A stretch of DNA of 64,000 bases from positions 10,050,196 through 10,114,195 of the forward strand of contig CAIIXF020000004.1 in assembly GCA_903813345.2 (NCBI GenBank). The letters are read 5' to 3'. Each line of letters begins with the position of its first letter. The first letter of the stretch is position 1. The position numbers and the translations under genes are program-made. The notes below the pieces were generated by a model. That model was not told the DNA's origin. It was given only the letters and a program-made list of their open reading frames with translations, and ran no database searches. Of the stretch, positions 23,410 through 35,300 are shown piece after piece. Source of the DNA: Owenia fusiformis. Lineage: Eukaryota > Annelida > Polychaeta > Sabellida > Oweniidae.

Positions 23410-26400
23410 CTAAAATATTCTCTTTCCGTTATTTCTAAATCGTTGTACAACTTCTCTCTTTTCTGATTCTGCAAACTTTCCTGCTTCAACCATATTTGGT
23501 GCAGATCTGTCCCAGGCCCACTCTTTGTCAGGTTGCATCCAATTAGGTCCATACTCAGCTTCTATAATAGCTTGAGTGTTACATGGCACAAGGTAGAGAT
23601 CATTGAATAACTCAGCGGAACAGAGGGGTATATCTCGAGGATAAATCCATCGTACTTTTTCTAGTGTCTTAAAGCGCAAACCACCGGTCCACGTGTACTT
23701 GGTCTCTTTATAGTGGAAGAATATATCCAACTTGATACCGAATCCTCGAACTGCCAACTCAAAGCCATCTTTCGGCTGAAAGGTAAAACGGAACTTGAAC
23801 CGAAAGTGATTAGTGATTAGTTTCATTTCAGTACAAATGCCTTATGCCTATAATAACAGGGTTCAGATCAACCAATGAATTTGGGCTTTTGAAAATCAAT
23901 CTAGGCCTCTATCAAATCCCCTAGCATAGGATTTGATCAGATTAACCAAATCAGAAACTGACCATAGTCAAGTTCTGACAATAACCTGGTCGCTTAAGCC
24001 CAGCATATACTAACCACTTGTCCCATCGAGGGCTTTGTATAAAAAGCCTCCTACCTCATACCCACCTACCCACGTACGTGGGACATGATACAGTCCTTGA
24101 AGGGTTCAATTTTAAAAATATTAACTTTTAGTTTATGATGAATTATAGATGAATTAATGCACCCATATGCCTTTATTTATGGATCGGTCATGTCTTAAAG
24201 TAAAGCAGGAATTGCAGAAATGTTAATAATTTGAGCTTTTTAATTTGATTTCATGTCTGCTTTTGATTTCTGGAAATGTTTTTTTGTTGATCGGCAGTCT
24301 GGCTTTGTATAAAAAAAACTCTTACACACTTACGTGGGTCTTTTGAGGATGCAATTTTTTTTAAAGATTATTCATTCTCAGTTTATGCTTGATTATAGAT
24401 GCATTAATGCACTCGTCCCCTATGCCTTTATCTATACAATAATAATAAAGCCGAATTACAGAATTGTTATTTGAGAAATTTTAATCGTTTTGTCAAAATA
24501 ACGCAATCAATTTATTTTATATCCAAGGTTAATTAAAAGTGTATAGGAAAGTATGACGCAAAGGCTATTAAGGGATCGATCATATTTATACGATCGATAG
24601 AAAAGGCAGGATGTGTTGTAAGACTGCCCCATAAATCATTTCGAAAAATCAAAAGCAGACCTGAAAACAAAAATAGCTAAAATTCATGAAACTAAAGGCA
24701 CAGTGTAAAATACAGCCGATAAAATGGCTCATTTTTCAGGCTTTGGAGTCGATTCTACTTTCGAAATATGCCCCGAGAACTATGTATAAAGGTCCATTCA
24801 AAATTGAACTTGAAAAGCCATATTACATAATACTGAGGATTTAAAGTTGTATGCGACAACTTTCAGCTCATCTTTACTAAAATAGACCGGAAGTGAGTTT
24901 TCGAGTCGAGTAAATGGTGATACTGTAATGTCCTTTTATGAAGCGGGGAAGAATCCATGGCAAAATCTAAATAATTGAAATATTCACACACGGACGTCAC
25001 AGAACACACCTCCGGTTTTATAATCGATAACTTTTCAGTCAAAAAATATTTTTATGAATATCGCTAAATTACAAAAATAGGTAGGGTAAAGAATATGTTA
25101 AAATCGTTTCATCTCGTCCCAGAGGCAATGTTTTGTCACTTGTATCTCCCTCAGAATTCCTCATTAAACATTTCCGGTTTTATTTTATGACTAGACAGTT
25201 GACAGATCCATAGATAAAGGCATATGGGTGCATTAATTCATCTAAAATTCAACATCAACTAAGATTTAATAACTTTTAAAAACGAACCCTTCAAGGACTG
25301 CATCATGTCCCACGTACGTGGGTAGGTGGGTATGAGGTAGGAGGTCTTTTATACAAAGCCCCCATCGAGTCCCACGATGTCCCATGGGACCTCGTTATCC
25401 TTGCCCCCTTGAAGTCCCACTATGCCTTATCGAGTCCCATATTTTCATTCTCGATTTGGCTTCGTGGGGCTCGATCGGGGACTCGATGGGGAATGACGAC
25501 GCAAAGTTCCACGGACTACCATGGAATCCCATGAAGTCCCACGGAGTATCATGGGGCAAAACCTCATTAAGTCCAAAGAGATCCCACGAAGTCCCATGCA
25601 ATATTGATTCTGTGGAGGTCCCACAGTGCTCCATTGATTGGTGTATGTTGGGTTTCAGTCTCACCTTGCCATAGCGGTGCATGATTCTGATTGGTTGCCC
25701 CGGGCGATGAAGAAGTTTTTCTAGGTCAGGAATAAATTCTGTGATCCATGTCCCCACATCTACATCAGTAGTGTGCGCGATGAGACCACACTGTCTGTAC
25801 CAGCCTACAAAAAGTCAAAATGTTTGTACGAATGTACAAATAAAGCTACACTGTTTGTACCAACCTACAAAAAGTCATAATGTTTAATTGTACAAAATTA
25901 CAAATAAAGCTACACTGTCTGTACCAGCCTACAAAAAGTCAAAATGCTTGTACAAATGTACAAATAAAGCTAAACTGTTTGTACCGACCAACAAATGTCT
26001 ATCTGTACACATTGTCACACTGTCTGTACCATTCTCAAAATAAAGCCACACTGTCTGTACCATCCTATAATTCAGACATATTGTCCATGTCCTTCTAAAC
26101 CACCATCTGTACCATCTTTAAATTTATAAAAACATATTATTCAATTCCATAAATAAAGCGAGGCCGTCTTTAACTTCCTACATATACTCGCTGTTATATA
26201 GTTACATCAGACACATAAAGTCACAATTTCTACACCATTTTACATATAATGCCTTACTGTTTAATTAATGTGTATTGTTACTCTGAAGTACAGTACCTAA
26301 TAGCGTTCCAGCAGTCAACCAAAACTTCATGCCAACTTTATCAAATAAACCTTTTGTAGCTTGCAAGATATGCCGTGCTTTGTTAGCAGTAGCGTTTGCT

Positions 26401-28690
26401 TCCACTTGGCCCGCTTTTGACAGTTTATTGGCCGCGTTAAATTGATCAGCTCTTGTCTGGTTACAAGGGATGAACTTGGAATGTTCTAAACTGGAGAGAT
26501 ACTTGGAGGAAGATGCTGGTACATACAATCCAGGGATGACACTCCTAGTTATAGTAAGACTGAAAATATTACAAGCGATAAACTTGGAATGTTCTAAACT
26601 GGAGAGATACTTGGAGGTAGATGCTGGTAAATACAATCCAAGGATGACACTCTTAGTTATATAGTAAGACTGGAAATATTTGAAAATTAGAATATGCGAG
26701 CTTATTATGTAATGAGGGCAGGCCAATCAATTTGTGTTTATTCATACTTCGCAGGGAGGATTGGCTCCCTGAATGCAACATCGATATTCTGTCCCATATA
26801 TGGTATGGTGTCCTTTTACCTTATTTTCACGTGACAGCTTCCAGAAACATGTCACATGTAAAAGGTCAAGGTCAGCATACCATATATGGGACAGAATTGG
26901 ACAGACTATCGATACTACATTCTGGGAGCCAATGAGAAGAGATTTTTTACAGCGCTTTTTGACAGTTTTGTCAAAAAATCATGCGACCTCCGCTCCCCCT
27001 GGCTAAGGGGCCTGCACAGTGTCCTGGATAGACCCCATCCCTGGTGGGTCTAATGATTCATTACGTCTAGGGTATTAACATTTACACCCACTTTTCTTGA
27101 TGCAACTATACTCCACTCTACTATACTTGCATTTGGTGTTCATGAGCAACCCATTTGGCTTATTAGTAATGATTATGTATTTGTTTTTATTTGTCTGTTC
27201 CTTATTCATGGTTTATCGGATGAATGTTAGATGTAAGTAAGGCACTTTCAAAAACATACTAAACAATACAATTAGACAAACAAAGTATCTTATGCATTTC
27301 TAGGTGTTAGGTATAGTAGAGTGACTCACTTACCTTTGAAATGCAGCTGGGAAACGGATGCTCCTCACTGGCGGGCGTTTCTTGGCTGTTGCCTCATCGT
27401 TTAAAGGCCCTATCCAGTAATATCTACCGTGTCGGTTATATATTATGGCTATGTGAATCCATTTGCTGATAGATGGCACTGATGTCGTTAAGAATATATG
27501 ATTGGCATTCTGGTCTCTGTCTTTTACGAGGGATATGTGGTATTTGTTACGAGATAGAGTGCGAATGAATGTCTCCTATAATTGAAAATAGATAGCTAGG
27601 GTGACGTTGAACTTATTCTACAATATGAAACTACTGGTAAGAGCGCTGTAGAATTTCTCCTTTAATGGGAAATCACCTAGAGCGCAGTAGGATTTCTCTA
27701 ATGGAAAATTCGCGCTAGTACAGGCTAGAACGCTGTAAGCCTTATAGAGCGTTAGAATTTCTCCTACTATAGAAAATTACTGACTAGAGCGCTAAAAAAA
27801 TTTCCTGTTATAGAAAATTACTGGGTAGAATGCTTAATAATTCCTCTTACATTAATTAAGGGCATTTACAGCACAGTTTACGTTCATACTGTTTTAAACA
27901 AAGTTCAAACATAACTTAAACATTTCAAAAGCAGTTAACGTGTATTCTTACCAATTTAGTTCCAGCCAAATCGTCACGATTGATGCCATAGGAGACAAGG
28001 ACTTTGTTGATGAGGTCCTCCTTCAGGTTATGTGTTGAAACCATGCTGTTGTTGATTATGGTCGGGTCCAGAAGGATCAGAGTGATGTTATAGATGGCAC
28101 TGAGTGATATGAATTGTAATTGGAGGTTAGATGTGGCGTTTAGGCGTGTGGTTTTATTGGGCGAGAACGATTCTGTTTTGGACGATATCTGCAAAAACAA
28201 AATAACTTACCATTAATGAATATTAATTACTTTTTGTTGGAGAGAATCTTTATATTTTCCAGTTTATTTTTTAATTTGAATTTGGTTATCTATCAAATTT
28301 ATATCCACATAGATGCACTTCTAATATGAATTATTTTAAAGAGCACCATGACAGTGTTGTTTTATGACTGCATATCTATTTACTTTTGGAAACTGTAAAC
28401 TGGTGACTTAATGTGTTGACCATGTTTATCAAGAGTGGTTGAATAGTGACGATAATTTGAGGAATCTCGGGGAGTTCTTTGAGACTGGTGACATCTATCT
28501 AGCACCTGCCTACCTCGTTTGCATGTTTGTAATATTTAGACATTCTTGGTGCGACGATCCTAGTCCCAGTATTTTCCGTCCTCGACTGCAGGTATAGTAT
28601 GAAAACTGCTATCATGGACAGTAGAAGGAGTTTCTTGTTTTGTCGTCGTGCTATATATGAAGCGTATCCATCCATCATACCAAGGCGCAT
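23410..28690 (-). CDS. Fukutin-like LicD-family protein, gene 2 (complete, six exons)
   Basis: Exons on the minus strand are 28690-28514, 28188-27952, 27575-27334, 26559-26297, 25804-25665 and 23775-23410. All have GT-AG junctions and phases 0, 0, 2, 1, 0, giving 1425 bp, 474 residues; human fukutin has 461. Residues about 20-36 are a signal anchor, so a type II Golgi protein is expected. LILLDPTII (exon 2) and YYWIGPL (exon 3) fit the N-terminal stem domain. FWLTAGTLLG then WYRQCGLIAHTTDVDVG (exons 4-5) are the catalytic core, with DVD as metal-binding acidic pair. KLDIFFHY and WAWDRSAPN (exon 6) fit the C-terminal part. Fukutin adds ribitol-5-phosphate to alpha-dystroglycan; the substrate here is inferred only. 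Intron 5 contains nested transposons. Confidence 0.93.
23994..25657. mobile_element. PIF/Harbinger-like MITE split by a nested MULE-like element
   Basis: The left end AGCCCAGCATATACTAACCA (23997) resembles the inverse of the right end TGGTGTATGTTGGGTT (ending 25654). The interior carries CCCATCGAGTCCCACG, GTCCCATG and CCATGGAATCCCATGAAG phrases like the cleaner copy at 61301-61613. Flanking TTA/TCA fits a degraded 3-bp site. The right end lies within about 10 bp of the exon 5 splice donor of fukutin-like gene 2. Confidence 0.7.
24022..25369. mobile_element. MULE-like foldback element with 9-bp target-site duplication
   Basis: The element is 24031-25360, starting GGCTTTGTATAAAAAGCC and ending TTTTATACAAAGCC, flanked by the direct repeat CCCATCGAG (24022-24030 and 25361-25369). 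Inverted arms extend about 160 bp, including CCCACGTACGTGGG and CATATGCCTTTAT / ATAAAGGCATATG. A further partial copy of the left arm lies near 24300-24440. No transposase ORF. Confidence 0.87.
25804..26100 (-). repeat. ~60-bp minisatellite copying the exon 5 3' splice site
   Basis: On the minus strand the true acceptor of exon 5 is TTTTTGTAG followed by GCTGGTACAGACAGTGT. Upstream in intron 4 this junction recurs: near-intact at about 25850-25870 and 25920-25940 (TTTTTGTAG then G[C/T]TGGTACA[G/A]ACAGTGT), then decaying copies near 25990, 26030, 26060 and 26110. Each unit ends with AGCTTTATTTGTACATT. The copied exon piece encodes WYRQC. Confidence 0.85.
26470..26669 (-). repeat. Two-unit version of the 108-bp junction repeat in gene 2
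   Basis: The inner acceptor at 26559 gives the in-frame exon 4. The outer acceptor at 26669 lies 110 bp away: an extra TA changes ACTATAACTAAG to ACTATATAACTAAG, so entry there in the required phase meets TAA after four codons. Gene 2 therefore preserves a short ancestral or contracted state of the array seen in gene 1. Confidence 0.88.
26780..26915. mobile_element. Small foldback element in intron 3 of fukutin-like gene 2
   Basis: ATTCTGTCCCATATATGGTATG (26785) is mirrored by CATACCATATATGGGACAGAAT (ending near 26897), with ATCGATA and GTAAAAGG also paired. No gene copy 1 counterpart. Confidence 0.78.
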
Positions 28691-30012
28691 TTTACAGAAA
28701 AACGAAATTGTTAAGGTGACTAGTGACTAGTCGTACATTGCAGTACTTAGTCTAGATCAACGAGTCATCACTGATCCGTATTAATTTTCCAAAGTAAAAA
28801 AATACAAAACTTAAATGGTGTTACGGTACCATAGCCCTCGTACTTGCTATTCACGATAAGATATCCAATGTCAAGTAGCTTGATCCTATGTTTTACAGCG
28901 TTTAAGTTTTTCCAAGCACAGTGGCTGTGTAATTGTAATGATTTTAAAGTAATGTTAACAAGAAAAACATTTTGAGACTAAAGGCGACCAAGTGCAGCGA
29001 ACCGTTCTCTATCGTTTCGTGTTATTGTAAAAATACTGTATTGAAAGGCATCCTTGATTGTACATATGGTTAAAAGATGTTATCATATGTTTATGGGACA
29101 TGCTGGTACATTAATATTAACTCATTGTCTTATTACACAATGTAAATGTTGATTCAGGATCATCAACATTTGTAAAAACAATTAGCTTGTCTTTGAAAAC
29201 CTAAATCCGCGATATTTGACCCCCAGCTATTAAAATGGTGTTCGAAAACAGGTAGCGAAAGCAAACGAGTTTAATTCGTCGATATTTCGTGTCTGTGTTG
29301 AATCTAATATTACAAATGTTTGTAAGAAAATGAACCATGATGCAATCCAATACAAATGTCTTTTTTATCTATTAAGTACCCGTATGTCAGTGACCAAAGC
29401 GTTTGACAACGGGGGTCACCCAATATTGGAAACCATCTGCTAAGTGTATGATATATACTTTTTAAAAGACTTACTAGTTGATATTCAACCACATAAAAAT
29501 GTATACATGGCGTGCACAGACCTGGGGACAATTCGGGAAATGCGTGGTAATCTCAGCTTTAAGCGTTAATCTCTGCCTCATTTGAAAAGCTAACTATGTG
29601 ATTTATGTATCATTTTGAAGTATTTTTTATTCGCGTTTCAGTGAAATTATCTTTCCTTGAAAAGTTTGATGATACTTCGACATCGTCAAATATGCTGTAA
29701 GGGGTAACACTTTACGCTTACACGGCTCGTTGAAATTGGAATAACTTTTGAAATAATAATCAGAATTCACATGACATTAACAAAACAATTACATATACAT
29801 TGAATGAGAATTATATTTTCAAGAATACACACAAGCCTACAACAATGCAATTATTATGAGCATGTGAGGCTCTAAAAACAGTAAAATGCCAACATCGCAA
29901 ATTCAACGATTTGTTGAAGTATTAGATTTGAATGTTAATTTGGGGTCAATTGCTGAAACTTTTATTAAGTATATATTGTTCTTTTAGTCTTACATCATGA
30001 TATCAAGGATGA
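27076..30012 (-). repeat. Segmental duplication shared with 9655-12795 (copy 2)
   Basis: Holds exons 1-3 and the 5' flank of fukutin-like gene 2. Matching phrases include TTGAAATGCAGCTGGGAAACG, TAGAACGCTGTAAGCC and GCCAACATCGCAAATTCAAC. A ~240-bp MITE-related tract present near 9440 in copy 1 is absent here. Confidence 0.9.
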
Positions 30013-30990
30013 TAAATTGATTTGGAAAGCTGTTAAAAGCTTTTGGTAATGATATAACCTATGCTTAGTTTAATTGTGCTAAGTAACACTCACAACTAAA
30101 ATAGACCCATACAAAAATAATATAAGAAATATATAAGAAACATGTCAAAATTCGAGAACACATTTAATTTGTACAACATTGCATATTATATTAATGCATC
30201 TTTAATCAATATAATTGTAAATATCACACATCATAATTTAAATGAAAATGACTGATTATTTGACACAAATGCTAATCTTAAAGCTTAAATATAAGTATTT
30301 TATGAATACTGCAAACAGGCAATGTAAATATAAAATATTTCAAATAATTTACATACCATTATCTCATTGTCATGTTTCTCATTCTGTGATTGGTTGACAT
30401 GCATCACATGACATTAAATATTCCGTAAAATGGAGTGATTCCTTCAGTCCAAGAGGAGGGAAAACCCCATGATTCAATTGATGACATACGATTTCCTCCT
30501 TCGCGCACCTCCTTTTGTCCAAAAACGTACTGTCCATCTTGGTTTTCAAAGTTTTCAAATTGACCTACTTTTAAACCAATCAACGATCGACTCGCTTAAC
30601 CAATCAGTGACGATGTCATCTCAATATAGATTTACATTATAAGCGTATGTCATCTTTGAACCCTGGGGTTTCTCCCCCTCTTCTTCAGTCCCTTTTTATA
30701 TCTCTCGTCCAGAATGAGGACGTTAAATACAGATGTATTATATTACACTTTCTAAAGCTCGTTTTTAATATCCCCTCCCATGTTACAGAATGCGAAACAT
30801 AACTATGAATAATAAAACAAATATTTCATTCTACACATTTACTGGACGATGACTGGTGAATGTAATGTACTTATGGATATCTATTCATTATTCTCTCTCT
30901 TGATTTTGTTATAATACATGTACTATATTCGTCTATTTGACTAACTTGAATAAGTTAAATACATTTTGTCCAAAGTGCACAAGTTCATAA
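30013..30990. other. Intergenic stretch upstream of fukutin-like gene 2, no gene seen
   Basis: AT-rich. Weakly mirrored AGAGGAGGGAAAACCCC (30450) and GGGGTTTCTCCCCCTCT (30664) may be ends of a small decayed repeat. No recognisable exon. Confidence 0.45.
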
Positions 30991-31420
30991 ATTGTCCTAG
31001 TACACAAATTGAAAAATTAAGTACATTTTGTCCAAAATGCACAAGTACATAAATTGTCCTAGTACACAAATTGAAAAATTAAGTACATTTTGTCCAAAGT
31101 GCACAAGTACATATTAAATAAAATTGTCCTAGTACACAAATTGAAAAATTAAGTACATTTTGTCCAAAGTGCACGAGTACATAAATTGTCCTAGTACACA
31201 AATTGAAAAATTAAGTACATTTTGTCCAAAGTGCACAAGTACATAAATTGTCCTAGTACAAAAACTGAAAAATTAAGTACATTTTGTCCAAAGTGCACGA
31301 GTACATAAATTGTCCTAGTACACAAATACATTAATTGAAAAATTAAGTACATTTTGTTCTCAGTTCACAAGTACACAAACTGAAGAAATACATTAATAAT
31401 AAAATAAGTACATTTTGCCT
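30990..31420. repeat. ~60-bp minisatellite (AAGTACATTTTGTCCAAAGTGC)
   Basis: Six to seven copies of a unit containing AAAATTAAGTACATTTTGTCC, AAGTGCACAAGTACATAAA and TTGTCCTAGTACACAAATTG. Copies are very similar in the centre and decay outward. Confidence 0.92.
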
Positions 31421-31689
31421 TCAATATGTACAATTTTTTCCTAAATTGATCACTAGGTAGAAAGTGTAAACAAAATTAATGATGCAAGTATATCTCACAT
31501 AAAGTTCAATTCAAGTAAAGTACATTTAAATAATTCAATTCATTTAGGGAGACAAACAGATTTAATCAAAAGATTCTTATTTGGATTTGTTATACAGCAA
31601 ACTTGATTTTACAATCTAAACAACAATTAAATATGTGTTATATGTTATAATATAATATTCACTAACACTTTTTTCATCATAAAGTGAAT

Positions 31690-31785
31690 CTCTTCATTCC
31701 ATGATGCACCTCTTTTTCCCATGATGCATCTGTTTGTCCCATGATGCAACTCATCTCTATCCCATGATGCACCATCTGTCAATCT
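31690..31785. repeat. Short CCCATGATGCA repeat
   Basis: CCATGATGCA recurs five times at ~20-25-bp spacing. Confidence 0.7.
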
Positions 31786-32229
31786 GCTGTTAGATTCTTT
31801 TCTTTTATTATAAATAAACTACTTCAGGGTTCCATATATTTTTTCGTATCCCAAATATTTCTCTCTGCTGATGAACATTCCATTCAATTTCTCTCTAAAT
31901 TTTGGATGAACTGTATGATTTTCTTGCATTTCTGTATAATTTAAAGTGTTGGTTACCCACATTTTTTTTATTCCCTGCTTCATCTACTCTTTTCTGCTCA
32001 ATTTTGCCTTTTAAAAAAGTTTTATCCAAAAAGACCATTTAGGTATACGAGGAGGTCATTTTGTTGGTCAAATTTTTCATGTTATTTGGTCACAATCGGA
32101 ACATTGCACTCTATGTCACAATAAACATCATTTGATAAATCTTTCCAGGTGGAATACTTCTTGAACTGTCTTAACACTTAAAACGTTATAAGCATTATCT
32201 TCGACTTATGCAGGGTCAGGTATAAGCGG

Positions 32230-32301
32230 TTATGCAACTTGTTCATATGTTGCTTTCCGTAAGCCTTTGCCAAGACAACAAGCCAGAACTGCTCCGAAGA
32301 A
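32230..32301 (-). CDS. Alternative last exon B of the tetraspanin
   Basis: The acceptor TTATTTCAG at 32302 opens a 72-bp exon encoding 23 residues and a TAA stop: start FFGAVLACCLGKG, end KATYEQVA. It finishes TM4 and supplies a short cytoplasmic tail; the ACC pair is a likely palmitoylation site and YEQV resembles a tyrosine-type sorting signal. Same length, phase and FGAVL start as exon A at 43054-43125, so the two are duplicates. Confidence 0.85.
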   Translation of the reverse strand, partial: FFGAVLACCLGKGLRKATYEQVA

Positions 32302-35300
32302 CTGAAATAAGCAAGGTACATTATAGTTGGAATAAGGAGGGATGTTGTTAAAGAACATTATAGTTTAAAAGGGACTAGAAGGGATACTGTAGAGACATAC
32401 TAAGAGAAAGTTTAGAATAGTGAACAGGCCCGAAGCCAGGATTTGCCAAGGGGGGGGGGGGGGTTCAGTTTTCAAAAATTTCCAGGGGGGGTTCACATTT
32501 GACAATTTTGGCCCAAATATGGCTAAAATCCCTTGAAAAGTGCTCAAAATGGTGAAAAACTGCATGATTTTGAAATAATTTTTGGCCAGGGGGGGGGGGG
32601 GGGGTTGCCCTGGCTATGGGCCTGGTGAAACACTTTTGGTTCTCATCATCATTTAATGTGATGCATGTTTTCTAAAAGGTCCTACAGTTTCAGGATAATC
32701 TTTTGATTCACAAGATGGTATGGTATGTACTACATTAGTATTAAAAGCACTGTATATGTTTTAATAATATTTTCCCACGAGAAGCAAGTAAAAGCAAATA
32801 TTAAGGTTATTAAGTTGGAGGTTTTTTCTACCAGAAGCAAGTTATAAACATTTAGTTGTGCTCATGACGTTTTGCTCATGACGTGAGGTATTAACTTGAA
32901 TGAAGGACATTCACAAGTTTTCACCATGTTGAGCAGTTTTGAAAATTGTCCATTTTGAACCAATGCCTTGTATATTTTTATAACTGCCCTGAAATCATGA
33001 CAACCGTGATTCCCGAAAGCTGAGATAACTATGGCACACAAATAGCCGTTATGGAAAATAAAAACACCGCATTTTGAAATGGGTTAAAATGTCGCAGTCT
33101 CATGTTGTCTCCGTTAACAATGTAGCTTTCATATTAAGACATATTGATTTCAGCTAATAAAGTGCCCACATTTTTCTTTCATGGAGCCCATTGAACCAAT
33201 CCAATATTATAATAAAACCGCTAATAATCTAAATGGGCGCCCGTGATTTTGCAAGCACGTTATAAATGCTAAAACTAAAATATATCTGTCAACTGCTGCA
33301 CTAATCACTTCTGGTGACTTATTATGAAAAATCATTAATTAATTCATTACAACTTTCAAATGTCAAAACTTAATTTAGCGATACCCGCTTCTATTAAAAC
33401 ACTCAATATGTCTATGTCAAGAAGATAGTGTCAACGCGCTGTGTCAACAACATGTAACCTAATGTAAACAAAGAGCAGAGAAGTGTATCATCCAGTATAA
33501 TATGTTTTTCCCAGTTGAATCAAATGGAATATAACAGCTGGTAACAGCTGATAACAAATTAAAACAAATTATACAAGTATCAGAGGAGAAACTCCAAAAT
33601 TTTCCGTATCATTCATTGCTATAATTATGTCTTATACATTAACCTATGATAACAGGTTAAAACGAATTAAAACAACTGATATGTATGTTTAATAGGTTTA
33701 TGATATTGTATTAATCATGGGATTTTACATAGTGATAATACTTCATATTTTTACATTTATTTTAGATAATCTGTTGTACAAATACATAATTTGACACCAT
33801 TAACATGACACCATGACATTACATGTACAGTATATAAAATACTGGGTGTACAACAGCAACATTCAAATAATACATATTATAAAATACAGGGTGTTCAGTA
33901 TGAAGAATGATGCAAAAACAGAAATTCTTAATAAGACATGTAATTATAATATTTTTACAACTTGTTCGACTGACCCTAAATATTGCACATAACTGTCATA
34001 TTATTCAGAGCCTTAAGGTAGTTCGACGTATGAGGAATTTTGTGTGTTTTTCAGAGCCTTAAGGAAGTTCGACATATGAGGAATTTTGTGTGTTTTTCAG
34101 AGACTTAAGGTAGTCCCACATGAGAAATTTTCCGTAATTTTTTAGTATCATTAAAAATGATAAACAATGAATTGGTCAATAATTTTTACATCTTTACGTG
34201 GATATTTACACATCATGGTAATGTGCATGGTTTGAAATCAAAATAAAATGAAAAGATGTTTCTCCAGTTTTTGCACGTATGTGAAACCACAGAACTACCT
34301 AATAACCACAGAAAAGATGTGTGTTCAACTGAATATCCACATATGGAGATATATGTCCCCCCACATATTTCAAGAATTTGACAAGAAATTTTATAGAAAA
34401 TATAGGTATCCTCCTAAGCAGGTATCCAGAATCCGTACCTCCTTCTTCCCCCTGCTATAAGCAGTTAGCATTTCCCCGATTAAGAACTTGCAATTTGTAT
34501 ATGTCACCGGCACATAATTAGATCACATGATTCAGTTTAATCGGGCGCTTCCAACTTGGTTATAGCAGGGGTAAAAAGAAAGAAGATATTCTTGATTTTG
34601 AAGCCCTGTGATCGGAGGATGAAATATAGGTAGAAAGAACAAACAGACAACATAGAAACTGAGTAAATAAAATGTATTTTAGGTAAAAGTGCATATAACT
34701 AATAAACACAAGCTAAGACATAAACAGTTTCTCAGAGTTAAAGTTTTGTTTACAAATCTTGAAAGTAACCAGACTTTCATGCATACCTTCCTTTCGCATA
34801 AATGATGCAATAAGTAGTCATACTTCACAAATATGGTAAGGGTTTATAAAGCGCCAAAAATGACTTTGACAGGTTGCGTCTAATGGTCCCAGTGATATAT
34901 CTGGTTACAAGCGTACATGTTGGTGTCAGTTGCCATATAAATTTCTAATCATCAAATCAACATTTGCTACACTCTTTGCTACATGATGCAATGACACGTT
35001 CATATATTTCGATAATGACAATTATCTTATTTATAGCACTGCTTCATCTTCTTTTGTAGTTTGAATGGGCGGTCCTTCGGATCTAGCCAATCCACCAATC
35101 ATAATAATTCACAGATTTAGTTCATTATAATAATCAACTTTGTAGATAGCCCTCCCTTGAAGGGATACATTTTACATACTGCTTATTAGATGAGAACACG
35201 TGTATTTATATATATATCTGATAGTGATACGTTTTCTCAATATTAACTGTTTTCTATGATAAATGTAACATAAATATTATAATTTAAAATATTATAATAA

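Noticed and set aside
25384-25757. 96- and 120-codon ORFs near fukutin-like exon 5
   Set aside because: Apart from the true exon 5 part (25665-25804) they are translations of the GTCCCATGG-rich MITE.
30990-31420. Possible CRISPR-like array
   Set aside because: Units are head-to-tail without unique spacers, in an animal genome; plain minisatellite. The same applies to 19860-20405, 48440-48850 and 60465-60940.
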